From: Terriglobia bacterium
Lineage (GTDB): Bacteria; Acidobacteriota; Terriglobia; Bryobacterales; Bryobacteraceae
Length of the DNA: 43,066 bases
Direction: 5' to 3'
Assembly (NCBI GenBank): GCA_003175985.1
Contig: PSRJ01000300.1
Coordinates: 1-43,066 of the forward strand
In this document: in pieces, positions 1 through 9,055 of the stretch
Layout of the letters: each line of letters begins with the position of its first letter
Position numbering within the stretch: position 1 is the stretch's first letter
Translations under genes and position numbers: made by a program
The notes under the pieces: generated by a model
Database searches by the model: none
What the model was told of the DNA's origin: nothing
What the model saw: the letters and a program-made list of their open reading frames with translations, nothing else

Positions 1-74
1 ATTCGAACCCACGGATGAGTCACCCCATCAACGGTTTTCGAGACCGCCCGATTCAACCACTCTCGCACCTCACC
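1..74 (-). tRNA. tRNA-Ser (anticodon CGA), 3' end cut by window edge
   Basis: Read on the minus strand, position 74 starts a 7-base acceptor strand GGTGAGG, then T8 G9 and a type II D-arm with GTGGTTGAA. The anticodon stem CGGT/ACCG encloses the loop CTCGAAA, giving anticodon CGA (reads UCG serine codons). A long variable arm follows with stem GATG/CATC, which is the hallmark of class II tRNAs such as Ser and Leu, and then the T-arm GTGGG TTCGAAT begins and runs off the left edge. The missing part is the second half of the T-stem and the acceptor 3' strand. The anticodon plus variable arm make serine the clear assignment. Confidence 0.93.
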
Positions 75-82
75 TTATTCTT

Positions 83-111
83 AACGTACCTGATTTTCCT
101 CGCTTGGGCAA
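83..111 (-). promoter_or_regulatory. Probable sigma-70-type promoter of the tRNA-Ser gene
   Basis: On the minus strand TTGCCC (111-106) and TACGTT (88-83) are separated by 17 bases, and the mature tRNA 5' end lies 8 bases further on. Both hexamers are imperfect, so the call rests mainly on spacing and on placement directly ahead of the tRNA. Confidence 0.35.
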
Positions 112-130
112 CGCACCGTGTCGGCCCAAA

Positions 131-159
131 TAAAAAGGGCGCCCCTCGCGGAGCGCCCT
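131..159 (-). terminator. Rho-independent terminator after the TonB-dependent receptor
   Basis: Arms AGGGCGC (136-142) and GCGCCCT (153-159) form a 7-bp GC-rich stem with a 10-base loop. On the minus strand the stem is followed directly by TTTTTATTT. It lies 22 bases past the stop codon of the receptor gene ending at 182 and ahead of the tRNA promoter, so it separates the two transcription units. Confidence 0.8.
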
Positions 160-181
160 CGAGTCCTGGCGGCGGCCGGCT

Positions 182-3175
182 TTAGAATTCAAACCGCGCC
201 GCGAAGCGGGCGTAAATCGGCCGATGGACGGCGGTCGGCAGCAGGAAGTCGTGGTTGGGAACGCCGCCATCCAATTCGAAGTTCTGGTCAATTAAGATAG
301 GCGTCTTGTGGTTGAACAGATTGAACGTGTCGGCGCTCACTTTGATTTTGTACTTTTCGGTGTGTAGCGGCAAACGATAATCCACATGGAGGTCCACGTA
401 GTTCTGCCAGGGGCTGCGACCAAACGCCCCGCGGGCCCCGTCCGGGAGTTCACCCGAGTTGCCGTAGGCCGGGTGCGCCAACAGTTTAGTCAGCGGTGTT
501 CCGCTGAGTGCCTGGAAGCCGAGCCCGAAGTTCACCGCGTTCTTGAACACATAGTTGCCGAAGATATTAAAGATGTGCCGGCGGTCTGACGGCAGAACGC
601 CGACACGGAACTGATCGGCCAGCGCCGGGCTGTTGGCGAAGTCGAACAGCGAAGTGATATTCGGGTCCGACTGGCCGTTATCATTGCGGAAGAGGCCTTC
701 ATAGTTGCCGAAGACCTTCGCCAGACGGTAGTTGGCCAGCAGAGACCAGTTGTTCCCAAAGCGCTTCTCGGCGCTAACCTCCCAGGCGTTGTAAACCCGT
801 CGCGCATCCGGGAACCCGTCGCGCTTTCCGTCCGGCCCTAGCGAACCGCTGTCCAGCGTAAAGCCGGCGTCCGTATCGCAGTTCGGGCCTGAGGTGCATG
901 GCACAGCGTTGTGGAAAATATCCTGGCTGATGCTCGGGTTGCCGATCACATATTGCTGGCCGGACCCCGCAATTGCCTGCTCCACGGTGATACCGGACAT
1001 GTCTTCGATCACCCGCTTGAGGTCACGATGCGTAAAGCTGCTCCGGACGACAATACCATAGGGGAATTCATGCTCCACCCCGCCCACCACTTCTTCCTGG
1101 TATTGCGCCTGCGTGCCTCCATAAATGATGGTGGGATCGACACCGCTGGGCGAAGCCGTGCCGCCTGGAACCAAGTTCGAGGCGGTGGCGGGAATACCGA
1201 AAGAGTAGATGTTCAGATAGGAACTTTCCGTTGTCATCGCGCGAACCGCAATATCCTGCGGGACTTTTTCGAAGAAGCGTCCCCAGTTTCCGAAGATCTT
1301 CGTCCTGCGCGAGCCCGTGGGATCGATAATGAATCCGAGCCGTGGCGCCCAATTGTGCGCGAAGACGTAACGCGTGGTGTTGCCATGGATCTGCTGCTGC
1401 TCCCAGCGCACACCCAGCTTAAGGGTGAGTATGCGATTAACCTGCCACGCATCCTGCACGAAGCCATCTTGGTAACCTGAAGCGGTCGAGATGGTGGGGC
1501 TGCTGAAAACGCCGCGAACTTGGCGATACACATTCTGATAGGAGACGCCAGCGACGGTGCGAGTCGGATAGACGTAATAGAGGGCGCCGTAATTGGTCTT
1601 GCCGACATCAGACGCAGCGATTCCTTTGGCCGGCGGAAGCGGGAAGTTCGGCCCGGAGTAAACGTGGAACGCGTCGTAGCTGATATCGTTGTAGCTATAT
1701 CCAATGTCGACTTGATGCGAACCCAGAAGGTTGCCGTTCTTGGTCAACATCGCGTTGTATTGGTGGTTATTGCTGTCGCTGTTCTCGTAGAACCCGATGC
1801 CTCCTTCCAGTGTGTAGGCAGCGTTCGGCTTCGGTTTTGCGTAATTGCGGATCTGGTACAGGTTGTTGGTGGGAGTCTCTTCAAAATAGCTGTGGTTCCA
1901 TCCGAACGAAGCGCTGATCAGCGTCGAGTTCGTAACCACGCCGTTATATTTCACCGCCCAGTTTCGAGTGCCATAGAGCAAACTGGAGGTGGCGTTCAGA
2001 TCGTCGCGTGTCAATGCATGGTGCGAGCCGGATGGATCGCGCGAGGGATCACCGAAACCCGTGGCTTCGATTCGGTGGTTCGGCGTGATGTTATAGTTCA
2101 ATTTCCCCACCCAGTTGTAATTGCGGCTATCCCAAGTTTGGGGACCCAGGGCACGCGCTCCGAAGTTCACAGGCGCCAGCCTGGCCAGGCTATTGAAAGA
2201 CGGATTGAAACCGCCGTACCAGAAGAATTTATCCTTTTTGAACGGCCCGCCAACGTCGAAGCCCACATCGAAACTGTGGCGCCCAACTTGTTCGGTCAGA
2301 GGCTGTGAGGTACGCCCGTACGCGTTGGGTTGCCTGTATTCGCCTTCGGCCCATGCCGGAGCACTATAGGCATAAACAGCGCCGTGAATTTTGTTGCTGC
2401 CGCTATCGGTCACAATGTTTAACACGCCGCCCAATGCCTGCCCATACTGGGCTTCAAAGCCGCCCGTCTTCACCTGCACTTCTTTCACGAAGTCGAAATT
2501 GACTCCGCTGCCCATCGACCCGTAGACGTTCGACCATACTCCGAAGGCACCGTAGCCTTGGTCGGTGGTGTTGATGCCATCGATGATGTAAGTATTTTCC
2601 AGACCGCTGGCGCCTGCAATGGACGGGTTGAACGATTGCTTGGGCGTAGCTAGATTGTCTGTCCCTAATCCTGGTGCTGCGCCGGGGGCAAGCGAAAACA
2701 GCGTCGCCACGTTGCGCTGCACGGGCATGTTCTGATACTGCGAATCGGTCATGGTTGCGCCAATCGTGGTCGACGAGGCATCCACCGTAGTGGCGTTCTC
2801 CGAAACCTGCACTGTCTCAGTGATCGTGCCTGGCGTCAAGCTCGCGGTCAAATTGGTGCGCTGATTCGCAATTACGTGGATATTCGCCGCCTTGTAAGTC
2901 GCAAAACCCTTGGCTTCCACAGAGAGCGCATAATCGCTCGGCACCAGGCCGTAGAAGATCGCCTCGCCGCGGCTGTCGGAATTCAGTTTCTTAGTTCCCT
3001 CCGGGCCGGTTAAGTTCACCGCCGCACCGGGCACAAGCGCGCCGGTGGAGTCCTGAACGTCCACCACGATGGTCCCCTTGGATGGATCCGAAGTGCCCTG
3101 CCCGTAGATCAACCCGCAAACGGCAAGGGTACCGAGGATCATCCCGGATACTCTCTTGATAATCCGTGTCGTCAT
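182..3175 (-). CDS. TonB-dependent receptor, Oar-like, with N-terminal carboxypeptidase-regulatory-like domain
   Basis: Predicted outer-membrane beta-barrel protein of 997 residues. Residues 1-25 are a Sec signal ending at a YGQG-type cleavage region. About 34-115 is a CarboxypepD_reg-like beta-sandwich (GTIVVDVQDSTGALVPGAAV). About 120-260 is the plug, with the typical IDGINTT, FVKEVQVKTGGFEAQYG and GGVLNIVTDSG segments; the rest is barrel, ending in the aromatic residue F. The ATG at 3175 has AAGGAGAG six bases upstream. Family members of this size are abundant in Acidobacteriota and are presumed to import or bind large glycans or peptides, but the substrate cannot be read from sequence. 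The gene follows the GWxTD gene by 43 bases on the same strand and ends at a clear terminator, so the two are probably cotranscribed. Confidence 0.9.
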   Translation of the reverse strand: MTTRIIKRVSGMILGTLAVCGLIYGQGTSDPSKGTIVVDVQDSTGALVPGAAVNLTGPEGTKKLNSDSRGEAIFYGLVPSDYALSVEAKGFATYKAANIHVIANQRTNLTASLTPGTITETVQVSENATTVDASSTTIGATMTDSQYQNMPVQRNVATLFSLAPGAAPGLGTDNLATPKQSFNPSIAGASGLENTYIIDGINTTDQGYGAFGVWSNVYGSMGSGVNFDFVKEVQVKTGGFEAQYGQALGGVLNIVTDSGSNKIHGAVYAYSAPAWAEGEYRQPNAYGRTSQPLTEQVGRHSFDVGFDVGGPFKKDKFFWYGGFNPSFNSLARLAPVNFGARALGPQTWDSRNYNWVGKLNYNITPNHRIEATGFGDPSRDPSGSHHALTRDDLNATSSLLYGTRNWAVKYNGVVTNSTLISASFGWNHSYFEETPTNNLYQIRNYAKPKPNAAYTLEGGIGFYENSDSNNHQYNAMLTKNGNLLGSHQVDIGYSYNDISYDAFHVYSGPNFPLPPAKGIAASDVGKTNYGALYYVYPTRTVAGVSYQNVYRQVRGVFSSPTISTASGYQDGFVQDAWQVNRILTLKLGVRWEQQQIHGNTTRYVFAHNWAPRLGFIIDPTGSRRTKIFGNWGRFFEKVPQDIAVRAMTTESSYLNIYSFGIPATASNLVPGGTASPSGVDPTIIYGGTQAQYQEEVVGGVEHEFPYGIVVRSSFTHRDLKRVIEDMSGITVEQAIAGSGQQYVIGNPSISQDIFHNAVPCTSGPNCDTDAGFTLDSGSLGPDGKRDGFPDARRVYNAWEVSAEKRFGNNWSLLANYRLAKVFGNYEGLFRNDNGQSDPNITSLFDFANSPALADQFRVGVLPSDRRHIFNIFGNYVFKNAVNFGLGFQALSGTPLTKLLAHPAYGNSGELPDGARGAFGRSPWQNYVDLHVDYRLPLHTEKYKIKVSADTFNLFNHKTPILIDQNFELDGGVPNHDFLLPTAVHRPIYARFAARFEF

Positions 3176-3218
3176 TTGACTCTCCTTAAGTCGTACGCTT
3201 CCTGAAATTTCATCATTG

Positions 3219-5054
3219 CTACTGTTTCTCGACCTTAGAATTCACGTGTCCCAGGCCGTTCGCGCTGGCTCGCAGATGCTGCAACAATGGCTCGATCCGC
3301 TTGTTGCTGGTGAGTGACCAGGAGCTCTCGAGGGCCTGGAGCGCTTCCGGCTGGCGTCCCTGGGCGAGCCAGCACAGCGCGCGTTCGTAATACGTGGCAG
3401 CCTTCCACTGGGGCGTCTCGCTCCTCGTCTGCGAGACCACGATCGCAGGCTTTCGATCCCCGGTAACCACTGTAAAGGGAATCGATTTGGCCGTAATCCG
3501 GCCAGAACCGGGATCCTTGAGGCGAACCACCAGTTGGTAGGAGCCCGCCGTCAGCTCGCCCGTCGGCAGCGATTTGGCCGTATACAGGGAACCGTAGGAA
3601 TCCGCTTTGCTCAGCGGCAGCTTCTCTTCGAAGCTCTTCCGGAATTTAGTGACCACGTTTCCGATCACATACTCCACGGAAAGTTCTTCACCGGTTTGCC
3701 GTTTCACGTTCACTTCATAGAAAACCGTCAAATCGCGCGGCGGTCTGGCCTGCCCGGACGCGATAGGCTCAAATTTATAGCCGCCGAATTGAAAGGGGCG
3801 CTCGCGCGTGTCGGCCTGATAATGATCCACCAGCAAAATGTCGGAAAGCTCCACCTCGGCGGCCGGAGCCTCCACCGACACCATTCGGCTCACCTCGTAC
3901 GTCTTATTGGCGGCCGCATTCCGGATGCTCACTGTCAGCCGGAATTTGCCTTCGGCAACCGGAAGGCGGTCCTCAAACACGAACGGCCGTACCTTCAATT
4001 CTTCGCTGGTTGCCGGATCCACGGTAAATGCCGGTGAATCTGTGCGTTCAAATACCAGTTGCTCGTTGGAGAACAGCCGCGCGGCAATTTCATACTGCAC
4101 CTTGCCACCGGCCGCCTTGGGTTGCAGAGGATCGCCGATCTCCACCTGGTAGTGCAGCCAGGGCTCGCCCGTTTCACGGGCGACGAAGGTCACCAGCGCC
4201 GCCTGGGCCACGTCGAAATGTACCTGCGAGGTCACCCGTTCCAGGCGGAAAGCGCGGTTCTGAATAGTCGAAACATAGCTGGGCATCTCGTTGTAGGCCT
4301 GAATGCCGTGAATGATCGACATGGAGGCCATCGAACCGGAAAATGTATCCGTATCTACAGGTTCCCCAGGTATCAAAGAAAGGCTTACCCGCGCCAGTTC
4401 CGGACTGAAGCTTCTGATGTATTTGTACGCGTCGTTCTTGCTGTAGCCGGACCGCACCAGCTTGTCCGGGCCGTCGACGTATGGATGGTAAAAATGATAG
4501 CCCCCAATGGCATTACGGTCGAAGAATAACACGTAGAAAAACGCCGGCAATTCCGACAGGCCGGGATTGGCGTAAAACCACAATTCGACGGGGTAAAGTT
4601 GCTGTTCGCCGGGGAATGTCGTGGTGCCTTGCGGCTTGCCGAACAGAATATATGTCCGGCCGCGATCGCTCCTCCAGCCATCCCCGCCTACGTCGTTACC
4701 GAAGTGTGCGTTCGCCCATGCTACACGCCGGTAGAATTCCTCTTTGAATTCGTTGCCTTCCAGCTCAGGGGCCGGGTTGCGGAGAGCCCAAAACCGGTCG
4801 ATGAATTTGTCTTTGTCCTCGTCGCTCTTCAGGGCGAGGAAAGCGACGCGCTCCGCCTTTGTAATCAGGTATGAAGTCGGACCCGTCAGCCACTCCTGGA
4901 AGCGATCGACCTGTTTCGTTGCTGCTCTGGCAAGCGTAAAGGAGAAGACCAAGAGAACGCCCAGCGCGATACGGAACTGAATCTCCGGGGCCGTTTGGAA
5001 TTTCTTGATTTTTCCCAACTGCGTCCAATCCTTCGCGCACCTAACCCGGAGCAC
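3219..5054 (-). CDS. GWxTD domain-containing protein
   Basis: A 611-residue protein. A single hydrophobic segment at about 27-44 (IALGVLLVFSFTLARA) is a likely signal peptide. It is followed by the GWxTD domain: conserved W55, FIDRFWALRNP around 84-94, the EFKEEFYRRVAWAN helix and the name motif at 126-130, here GWRSD with Ser in place of Thr, followed by RGRTYILFGKP. The C-terminal half is beta-rich and ends in a helical segment (AATYYERALCWLAQGRQPEALQALES) that resembles a single TPR-like hairpin. The function of GWxTD proteins is not established; they are common in Acidobacteriota and Bacteroidota and often sit beside envelope genes. GTG 5054 was kept as start because GAGG lies six bases upstream; TTG 5018 is an alternative with a shorter n-region. 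Confidence 0.82.
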   Translation of the reverse strand: MLRVRCAKDWTQLGKIKKFQTAPEIQFRIALGVLLVFSFTLARAATKQVDRFQEWLTGPTSYLITKAERVAFLALKSDEDKDKFIDRFWALRNPAPELEGNEFKEEFYRRVAWANAHFGNDVGGDGWRSDRGRTYILFGKPQGTTTFPGEQQLYPVELWFYANPGLSELPAFFYVLFFDRNAIGGYHFYHPYVDGPDKLVRSGYSKNDAYKYIRSFSPELARVSLSLIPGEPVDTDTFSGSMASMSIIHGIQAYNEMPSYVSTIQNRAFRLERVTSQVHFDVAQAALVTFVARETGEPWLHYQVEIGDPLQPKAAGGKVQYEIAARLFSNEQLVFERTDSPAFTVDPATSEELKVRPFVFEDRLPVAEGKFRLTVSIRNAAANKTYEVSRMVSVEAPAAEVELSDILLVDHYQADTRERPFQFGGYKFEPIASGQARPPRDLTVFYEVNVKRQTGEELSVEYVIGNVVTKFRKSFEEKLPLSKADSYGSLYTAKSLPTGELTAGSYQLVVRLKDPGSGRITAKSIPFTVVTGDRKPAIVVSQTRSETPQWKAATYYERALCWLAQGRQPEALQALESSWSLTSNKRIEPLLQHLRASANGLGHVNSKVEKQ

Positions 5055-5275
5055 CGAATGCCTCGGATATCAGAATCCCCGCTGCCATTCAATCTGCGCG
5101 ATGTCACAACCGTAGCACTTCATTTTCCAAAGTACAAGGGCTGTAACCTCAACGCGGTGGTGGACCCGGCCTTCTGAATTGCGGATTATTCAGCCTGATC
5201 ATCCAATATTTGGAACAGCAATATACGCTCCCTATGCGCCTATCCGTCGATTCGTTCCGATACAGTGCTTACTAG

Positions 5276-5318
5276 GCAGGTTACCGGAGGTACTGTGTTA
5301 CCTGCCCGAGCGGGCGGG
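5276..5318. other. Two mutually exclusive hairpins in the long region upstream of the second receptor
   Basis: The 492 bases between 5054 and 5547 hold no convincing gene. Within them GGCAGGT (5276-5282) can pair with ACCTGCC (5300-5306), while CCTGCCC (5301-5307) can instead pair with GGGCGGG (5312-5318) through a GAGC loop and one G-T pair. The shared arm means only one hairpin can form at a time. Neither is followed by a T-run. Both lie upstream of the promoter I predict at 5391-5419, so they would be transcribed only from an earlier start. Chance is possible in GC-rich DNA. Confidence 0.3.
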
Positions 5319-5390
5319 ATCTGCCTGCGCAACCCGAATAAAACCGGCCCGCTGTGGCCAATTCCACGGCACTTCCTTCGCCGCACGGAC

Positions 5391-5419
5391 CTGACATTCA
5401 GATAGAAAGGTATTGTAAT
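5391..5419 (+). promoter_or_regulatory. Probable promoter of the second TonB-dependent receptor
   Basis: CTGACA (5391-5396) and TGTAAT (5414-5419) are separated by 17 bases; each matches the sigma-70 consensus at five and four positions respectively. Transcription would start near 5426 and leave a leader of about 120 bases before the ATG at 5547. I see no riboswitch I recognise in that leader. Confidence 0.4.
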
Positions 5420-5546
5420 CTGAAGCACACGGTGTTACTCTTTTCGCAAACGTCGAAAGGAGTTCCCTGGGGTTGTGTACGGCAGTTGAGCGGCGTACCG
5501 AATGCCGATCGGGAGTCTCAGCTCCTGAAGGGAAAGGTGGGTGTCT

Positions 5547-8500
5547 ATGGCTAATCTAAAGAAAATTTGTCTCCTCCTGTCAATGATTGTTCTGGCTGCG
5601 GCCTGTGTTTACGCACAGGAAACGACCGCAGCCTTACAGGGCACGGTCAAAGATGCGACCGGCGCGTTAGTGCCCAATGCAACCCTGGAAATCACTGGAC
5701 CGGCTCTCATTGGGAGCCGTAAGGTTCAAACGGATACATCAGGTGCTTATCGCTTTGCCCAGCTTCCTCCGGGAGACTACACGCTCACCGTGACAGCGCA
5801 AGGGTTCGCAACTTATCGGCAGCCCAACATTCATTTGGATGTGGGCCGCCTGCCCACCGTCGACATCGCCTTGCAAGTGGGCACCGCCACGCAGACGGTC
5901 GAAGTCACCGGCGAATCGCCTCTGGTCGATGTGACGACCAGCAAAGTAGCCGTGGATGTCGAGAAGGAAGTGATTGACAACATCCCGAAAAGCCGTTCCT
6001 TCCAGTCGTTGATTACTTTCGCCCCCGGCGCACGCATGGAACCTCTGCAGGGCGGGCGCAATGACAAGGGCAACAGCTTTCAGGTCGACGGCGCCTCGGA
6101 TGCCGAGAACGTTTACCTCGTCGACGGCGTGAATATGACTGACGCCCAGAACGGCGGCGTTGGCAAAAACTTCCAGATCGATTTCATCGAGACGGTTCAG
6201 GTCAAGTCCACCGGGTTTGAAGCCAAGTACGGCGGCGCTCTGGGTGGTGTAGTGAATGCGGTTCCTAAGCGCGGATCGAACCAGTGGCACGGGGCCCTGC
6301 TGACCTACCTGCAGCTAAACAACCTCAATGCGATCGATCCCTGTTTGAGCGGAATGACTGCGGGTTATAACGGCGCCAACTTTACCGGACCGACCGCGGC
6401 CAACGTGAATACCTTCGCGCAGAGCCAGGTATGCGGCCTTCGAATCGACCCGACCAAGGCGCCCTTGAGTAACTCCCAGCGCCTGGATGGAACGCCCCAA
6501 TACTACATCCCCAAAAAAGATGACCGGACGATCGCGGAGCCAGGGTACGAATTGGCCGGTCCGCTGCTGACCAACAAGCTCTGGCTGTTCAGCAGCTACA
6601 TTCCCACCATCGACACCATTCACCGCAGAGTGAGTTTCACGGGAGCCAATCCCGGCGCGCGTAACCTTACCAGTTCGTTTGTGCAGCACAACATGTACAA
6701 CCGCCTGGACTACTCGCCGTTTAGTAAGCTGCGGTTATTCGGGGCCTGGAACTATTCCTACGGCCGTCAGACCGGCCAGTTGGTCCTGCCCGACAGCGCG
6801 GTTGGCCAGCTCAACACGCAATCTACGACCGATCCCAATACGCTCCGCTCCGACGCTGGTTTCGTCTATCCGGACTCGGTTTACAGTTTCGGCGGCGACT
6901 GGACTCCAACCTCCAAACTCGTGGTTTCGGCGCGCTTCGGCTACTTCTTCAGCAATGTGGAACAGCGCGGCGTTCCTTCCGGCGTCCGATACGTCTACCA
7001 GGCAACCGTCAACGCCAACAGCAAGGATCTTACCGGCGCGGCGCTGCCTTCCAGCGCTTTCAACCCGGCCGGATTCGCCAACATTCCGGCGAACATCGCC
7101 CGCATTTATGACGCTTTTAAGCGCAAAAGCTTTAACGTCGATGCGTCCTACCTCACTCATGGACTCGGGCTGCACACCTTCGAGTTCGGCTACTTCCAGC
7201 AATCGCAAGCCAACTCCGTGCTGAATGGCTACCAGGGTTCCATCGTGGACCTGTGGTGGGGCCAGTCCTATCAGCCGTTAACCAGCGCTTCCGCCTGCGA
7301 CACCGTGAAGAATCAGAACATCGCGCAATACGGAGCGGCATTGGGCAATAACTGCCAGGGACTGTATGGGTATTTCCAGGTGGGCGGGCAGGCGGTCACC
7401 AACACCGGCTCTACCACGCAATATGCCCATGAGTTCTACGTGCAGGATTCCTGGCAGGTGGCCAGGGGGCTGACTTTGAACCTGGGCGTGCGCTTTAACC
7501 AGGAGCGGCTGCCGGCTTACGATCCGGCGCGGTTCCCGTCGCTCGAGTTCGGTGTGGATAAAAAGATCGCACCGCGCATCGGCGGCGCCTATGACCTGCT
7601 GCACAACGGCAAAATCAAGGTGTTCGCCAGCTACGGCGTGTTCTACGACACCATGAAGATGGGGTTGGCACGCGGTTCGTTCGGCAGCGACTATTGGCAC
7701 CAGTGCGTTTACGCGCTCGACACCACGAACTTCAACAGCATCGTCCCCACAGACTTCAGTGGCGATGGCGGCTGCCCGGCCAGCGGCCCGGCTCCCGGTG
7801 TCAACGCGCGCTTTATCGAAAACCTGGATTTGCGCGCTACCAAGGCCGATCCCCGCGACCCTGGAATCGATACCAAAATGAACCCCATGAAGCAGCACGA
7901 ATTCACCGCCGGCGTAGATTGGGCGGTCAGCGCGAATTGGGGATTCGAAGCCCGCTACTCCCGCAAGCGGCTGGATGACGCGATCGAAGATATGTCCCTC
8001 ACGGACAGCCTCGGTTATTACATTGGCAATCCGGGCTCGGCGTATGCTAATATCCTGCATCGCCCGGTCTCGATTCCCTGTGTGGCAACCCCGGGTTTCT
8101 CGTGCACTCCCGATGCGGGCGGTAACTACTACCTCACCACGCCCTTCTGCGCGGAGTGCCCCAACGCCGTGCCGGCCATCCGGCGGTACGACGGCCTCGA
8201 ATTCCGGTACTTCAAACGGCCCACGAACGGCAAGTGGTTTGTGCAGCTTTCCTATACCTACAGCAAGCTGCGGGGCAACTATTCGGGGCTGGTGAACACC
8301 GATCCGACCGACGCCAGCGGCGGCCGGCATAGTCCGAACAACGGCCGCGCCTTCGACATTCCGACGATGACGTATCTGCCCAGCGGCAAGCCCGATGACG
8401 GGCCGCTCGCTTCCGACCGTCCGAGCACAGCCAACATCTTCGCGTCGTATCCGCTGAAGTGGGCGCATATGACCACCAACTTCGGTTTGAGCCAGACGCT

Positions 8501-9017
8501 ATACCAAGGCACTCCGATCAGCACCTGCCTGCCCAGTATCGGCACCTCCTCGGCCTGCCAGTTAGCGGAAGGCCGCGGTGACGTGGCGCTGTTCAGCCGG
8601 GGCGCCAACGGGAACTTCGTTCTGAACGGAGTGGATAAGGGCGCTCGCACCGATCCTTTCATCCAAACCGATCTCTCGGTGCGGCATGACATCCCGGTGA
8701 GCAAGATGCATGAGAACATGCACCTCATGATTGAGGCGCAGGCCAGCAACCTGTTCAACCAGCGAGCCGCTTTGGCGTTTTACCAGTTCGCGATTCCTTC
8801 GAACACGCTGGCGCCTTCTCGTCCGGCGCGCTTCGCGGGCGATCCCCTCTATGACTACGGCAAACTGATGAACGGCTTTAACTACGTGGATGCGCTGAAC
8901 GGAACCGGCGCCTTCGCGGGCGTACAGGCCCCGCTCACGGTTGCCTCCCGCTACGGCATGCCGCAGTTGTTCCAGTCGGCGCGCAACATGCGCTTGCAGG
9001 TCCGCTTTACCTTCTAG
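5547..9017 (+). CDS. TonB-dependent receptor, Oar-like, with N-terminal carboxypeptidase-regulatory-like domain
   Basis: A 1156-residue outer-membrane receptor. Residues 1-24 are a signal peptide ending at CVYAQ. About 28-110 is the CarboxypepD_reg-like domain (LQGTVKDATGALVPNATLEI); about 125-260 the plug, with YLVDGVNMTD, FIETVQVKSTGFEAKYGG and GGVVNAVPKRGSN; the remainder is barrel ending in LQVRFTF, with the terminal Phe expected for BAM-dependent insertion. It is a paralogue of the receptor at 182-3175 (same architecture, shared ITGP, GFATY and GFEA-YG segments) but about 160 residues longer and on the other strand. The ATG at 5547 has AAAGG about ten bases upstream; the GTG at 5541 would sit too close. 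It appears to be a single-gene unit. Substrate unknown. Confidence 0.9.
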   Translation: MANLKKICLLLSMIVLAAACVYAQETTAALQGTVKDATGALVPNATLEITGPALIGSRKVQTDTSGAYRFAQLPPGDYTLTVTAQGFATYRQPNIHLDVGRLPTVDIALQVGTATQTVEVTGESPLVDVTTSKVAVDVEKEVIDNIPKSRSFQSLITFAPGARMEPLQGGRNDKGNSFQVDGASDAENVYLVDGVNMTDAQNGGVGKNFQIDFIETVQVKSTGFEAKYGGALGGVVNAVPKRGSNQWHGALLTYLQLNNLNAIDPCLSGMTAGYNGANFTGPTAANVNTFAQSQVCGLRIDPTKAPLSNSQRLDGTPQYYIPKKDDRTIAEPGYELAGPLLTNKLWLFSSYIPTIDTIHRRVSFTGANPGARNLTSSFVQHNMYNRLDYSPFSKLRLFGAWNYSYGRQTGQLVLPDSAVGQLNTQSTTDPNTLRSDAGFVYPDSVYSFGGDWTPTSKLVVSARFGYFFSNVEQRGVPSGVRYVYQATVNANSKDLTGAALPSSAFNPAGFANIPANIARIYDAFKRKSFNVDASYLTHGLGLHTFEFGYFQQSQANSVLNGYQGSIVDLWWGQSYQPLTSASACDTVKNQNIAQYGAALGNNCQGLYGYFQVGGQAVTNTGSTTQYAHEFYVQDSWQVARGLTLNLGVRFNQERLPAYDPARFPSLEFGVDKKIAPRIGGAYDLLHNGKIKVFASYGVFYDTMKMGLARGSFGSDYWHQCVYALDTTNFNSIVPTDFSGDGGCPASGPAPGVNARFIENLDLRATKADPRDPGIDTKMNPMKQHEFTAGVDWAVSANWGFEARYSRKRLDDAIEDMSLTDSLGYYIGNPGSAYANILHRPVSIPCVATPGFSCTPDAGGNYYLTTPFCAECPNAVPAIRRYDGLEFRYFKRPTNGKWFVQLSYTYSKLRGNYSGLVNTDPTDASGGRHSPNNGRAFDIPTMTYLPSGKPDDGPLASDRPSTANIFASYPLKWAHMTTNFGLSQTLYQGTPISTCLPSIGTSSACQLAEGRGDVALFSRGANGNFVLNGVDKGARTDPFIQTDLSVRHDIPVSKMHENMHLMIEAQASNLFNQRAALAFYQFAIPSNTLAPSRPARFAGDPLYDYGKLMNGFNYVDALNGTGAFAGVQAPLTVASRYGMPQLFQSARNMRLQVRFTF

Positions 9018-9026
9018 AAACGACCC

Positions 9027-9055
9027 GGCGCTGGCGGTCTTAGATCGCCAGCGCC
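9027..9055. terminator. Perfect 10-bp stem-loop between convergent genes, possible bidirectional terminator
   Basis: GGCGCTGGCG (9027-9036) pairs perfectly with CGCCAGCGCC (9046-9055) around a 9-base loop. It lies between the stop of the receptor gene at 9017 and the stop of the convergent dehydrogenase at 9040, overlapping the last codons of the latter. There is no T-run on either side, so it is not a classic intrinsic terminator, although the placement fits transcript-end stabilisation. Confidence 0.45.

Noticed and set aside
7278..8468. A 396-codon open frame on the minus strand inside the second TonB receptor
   Set aside because: It lies wholly antisense to a clearly recognisable receptor gene. 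Its translation is rich in Arg, Val and His with no family motif, as expected from a shadow frame in GC-rich DNA.
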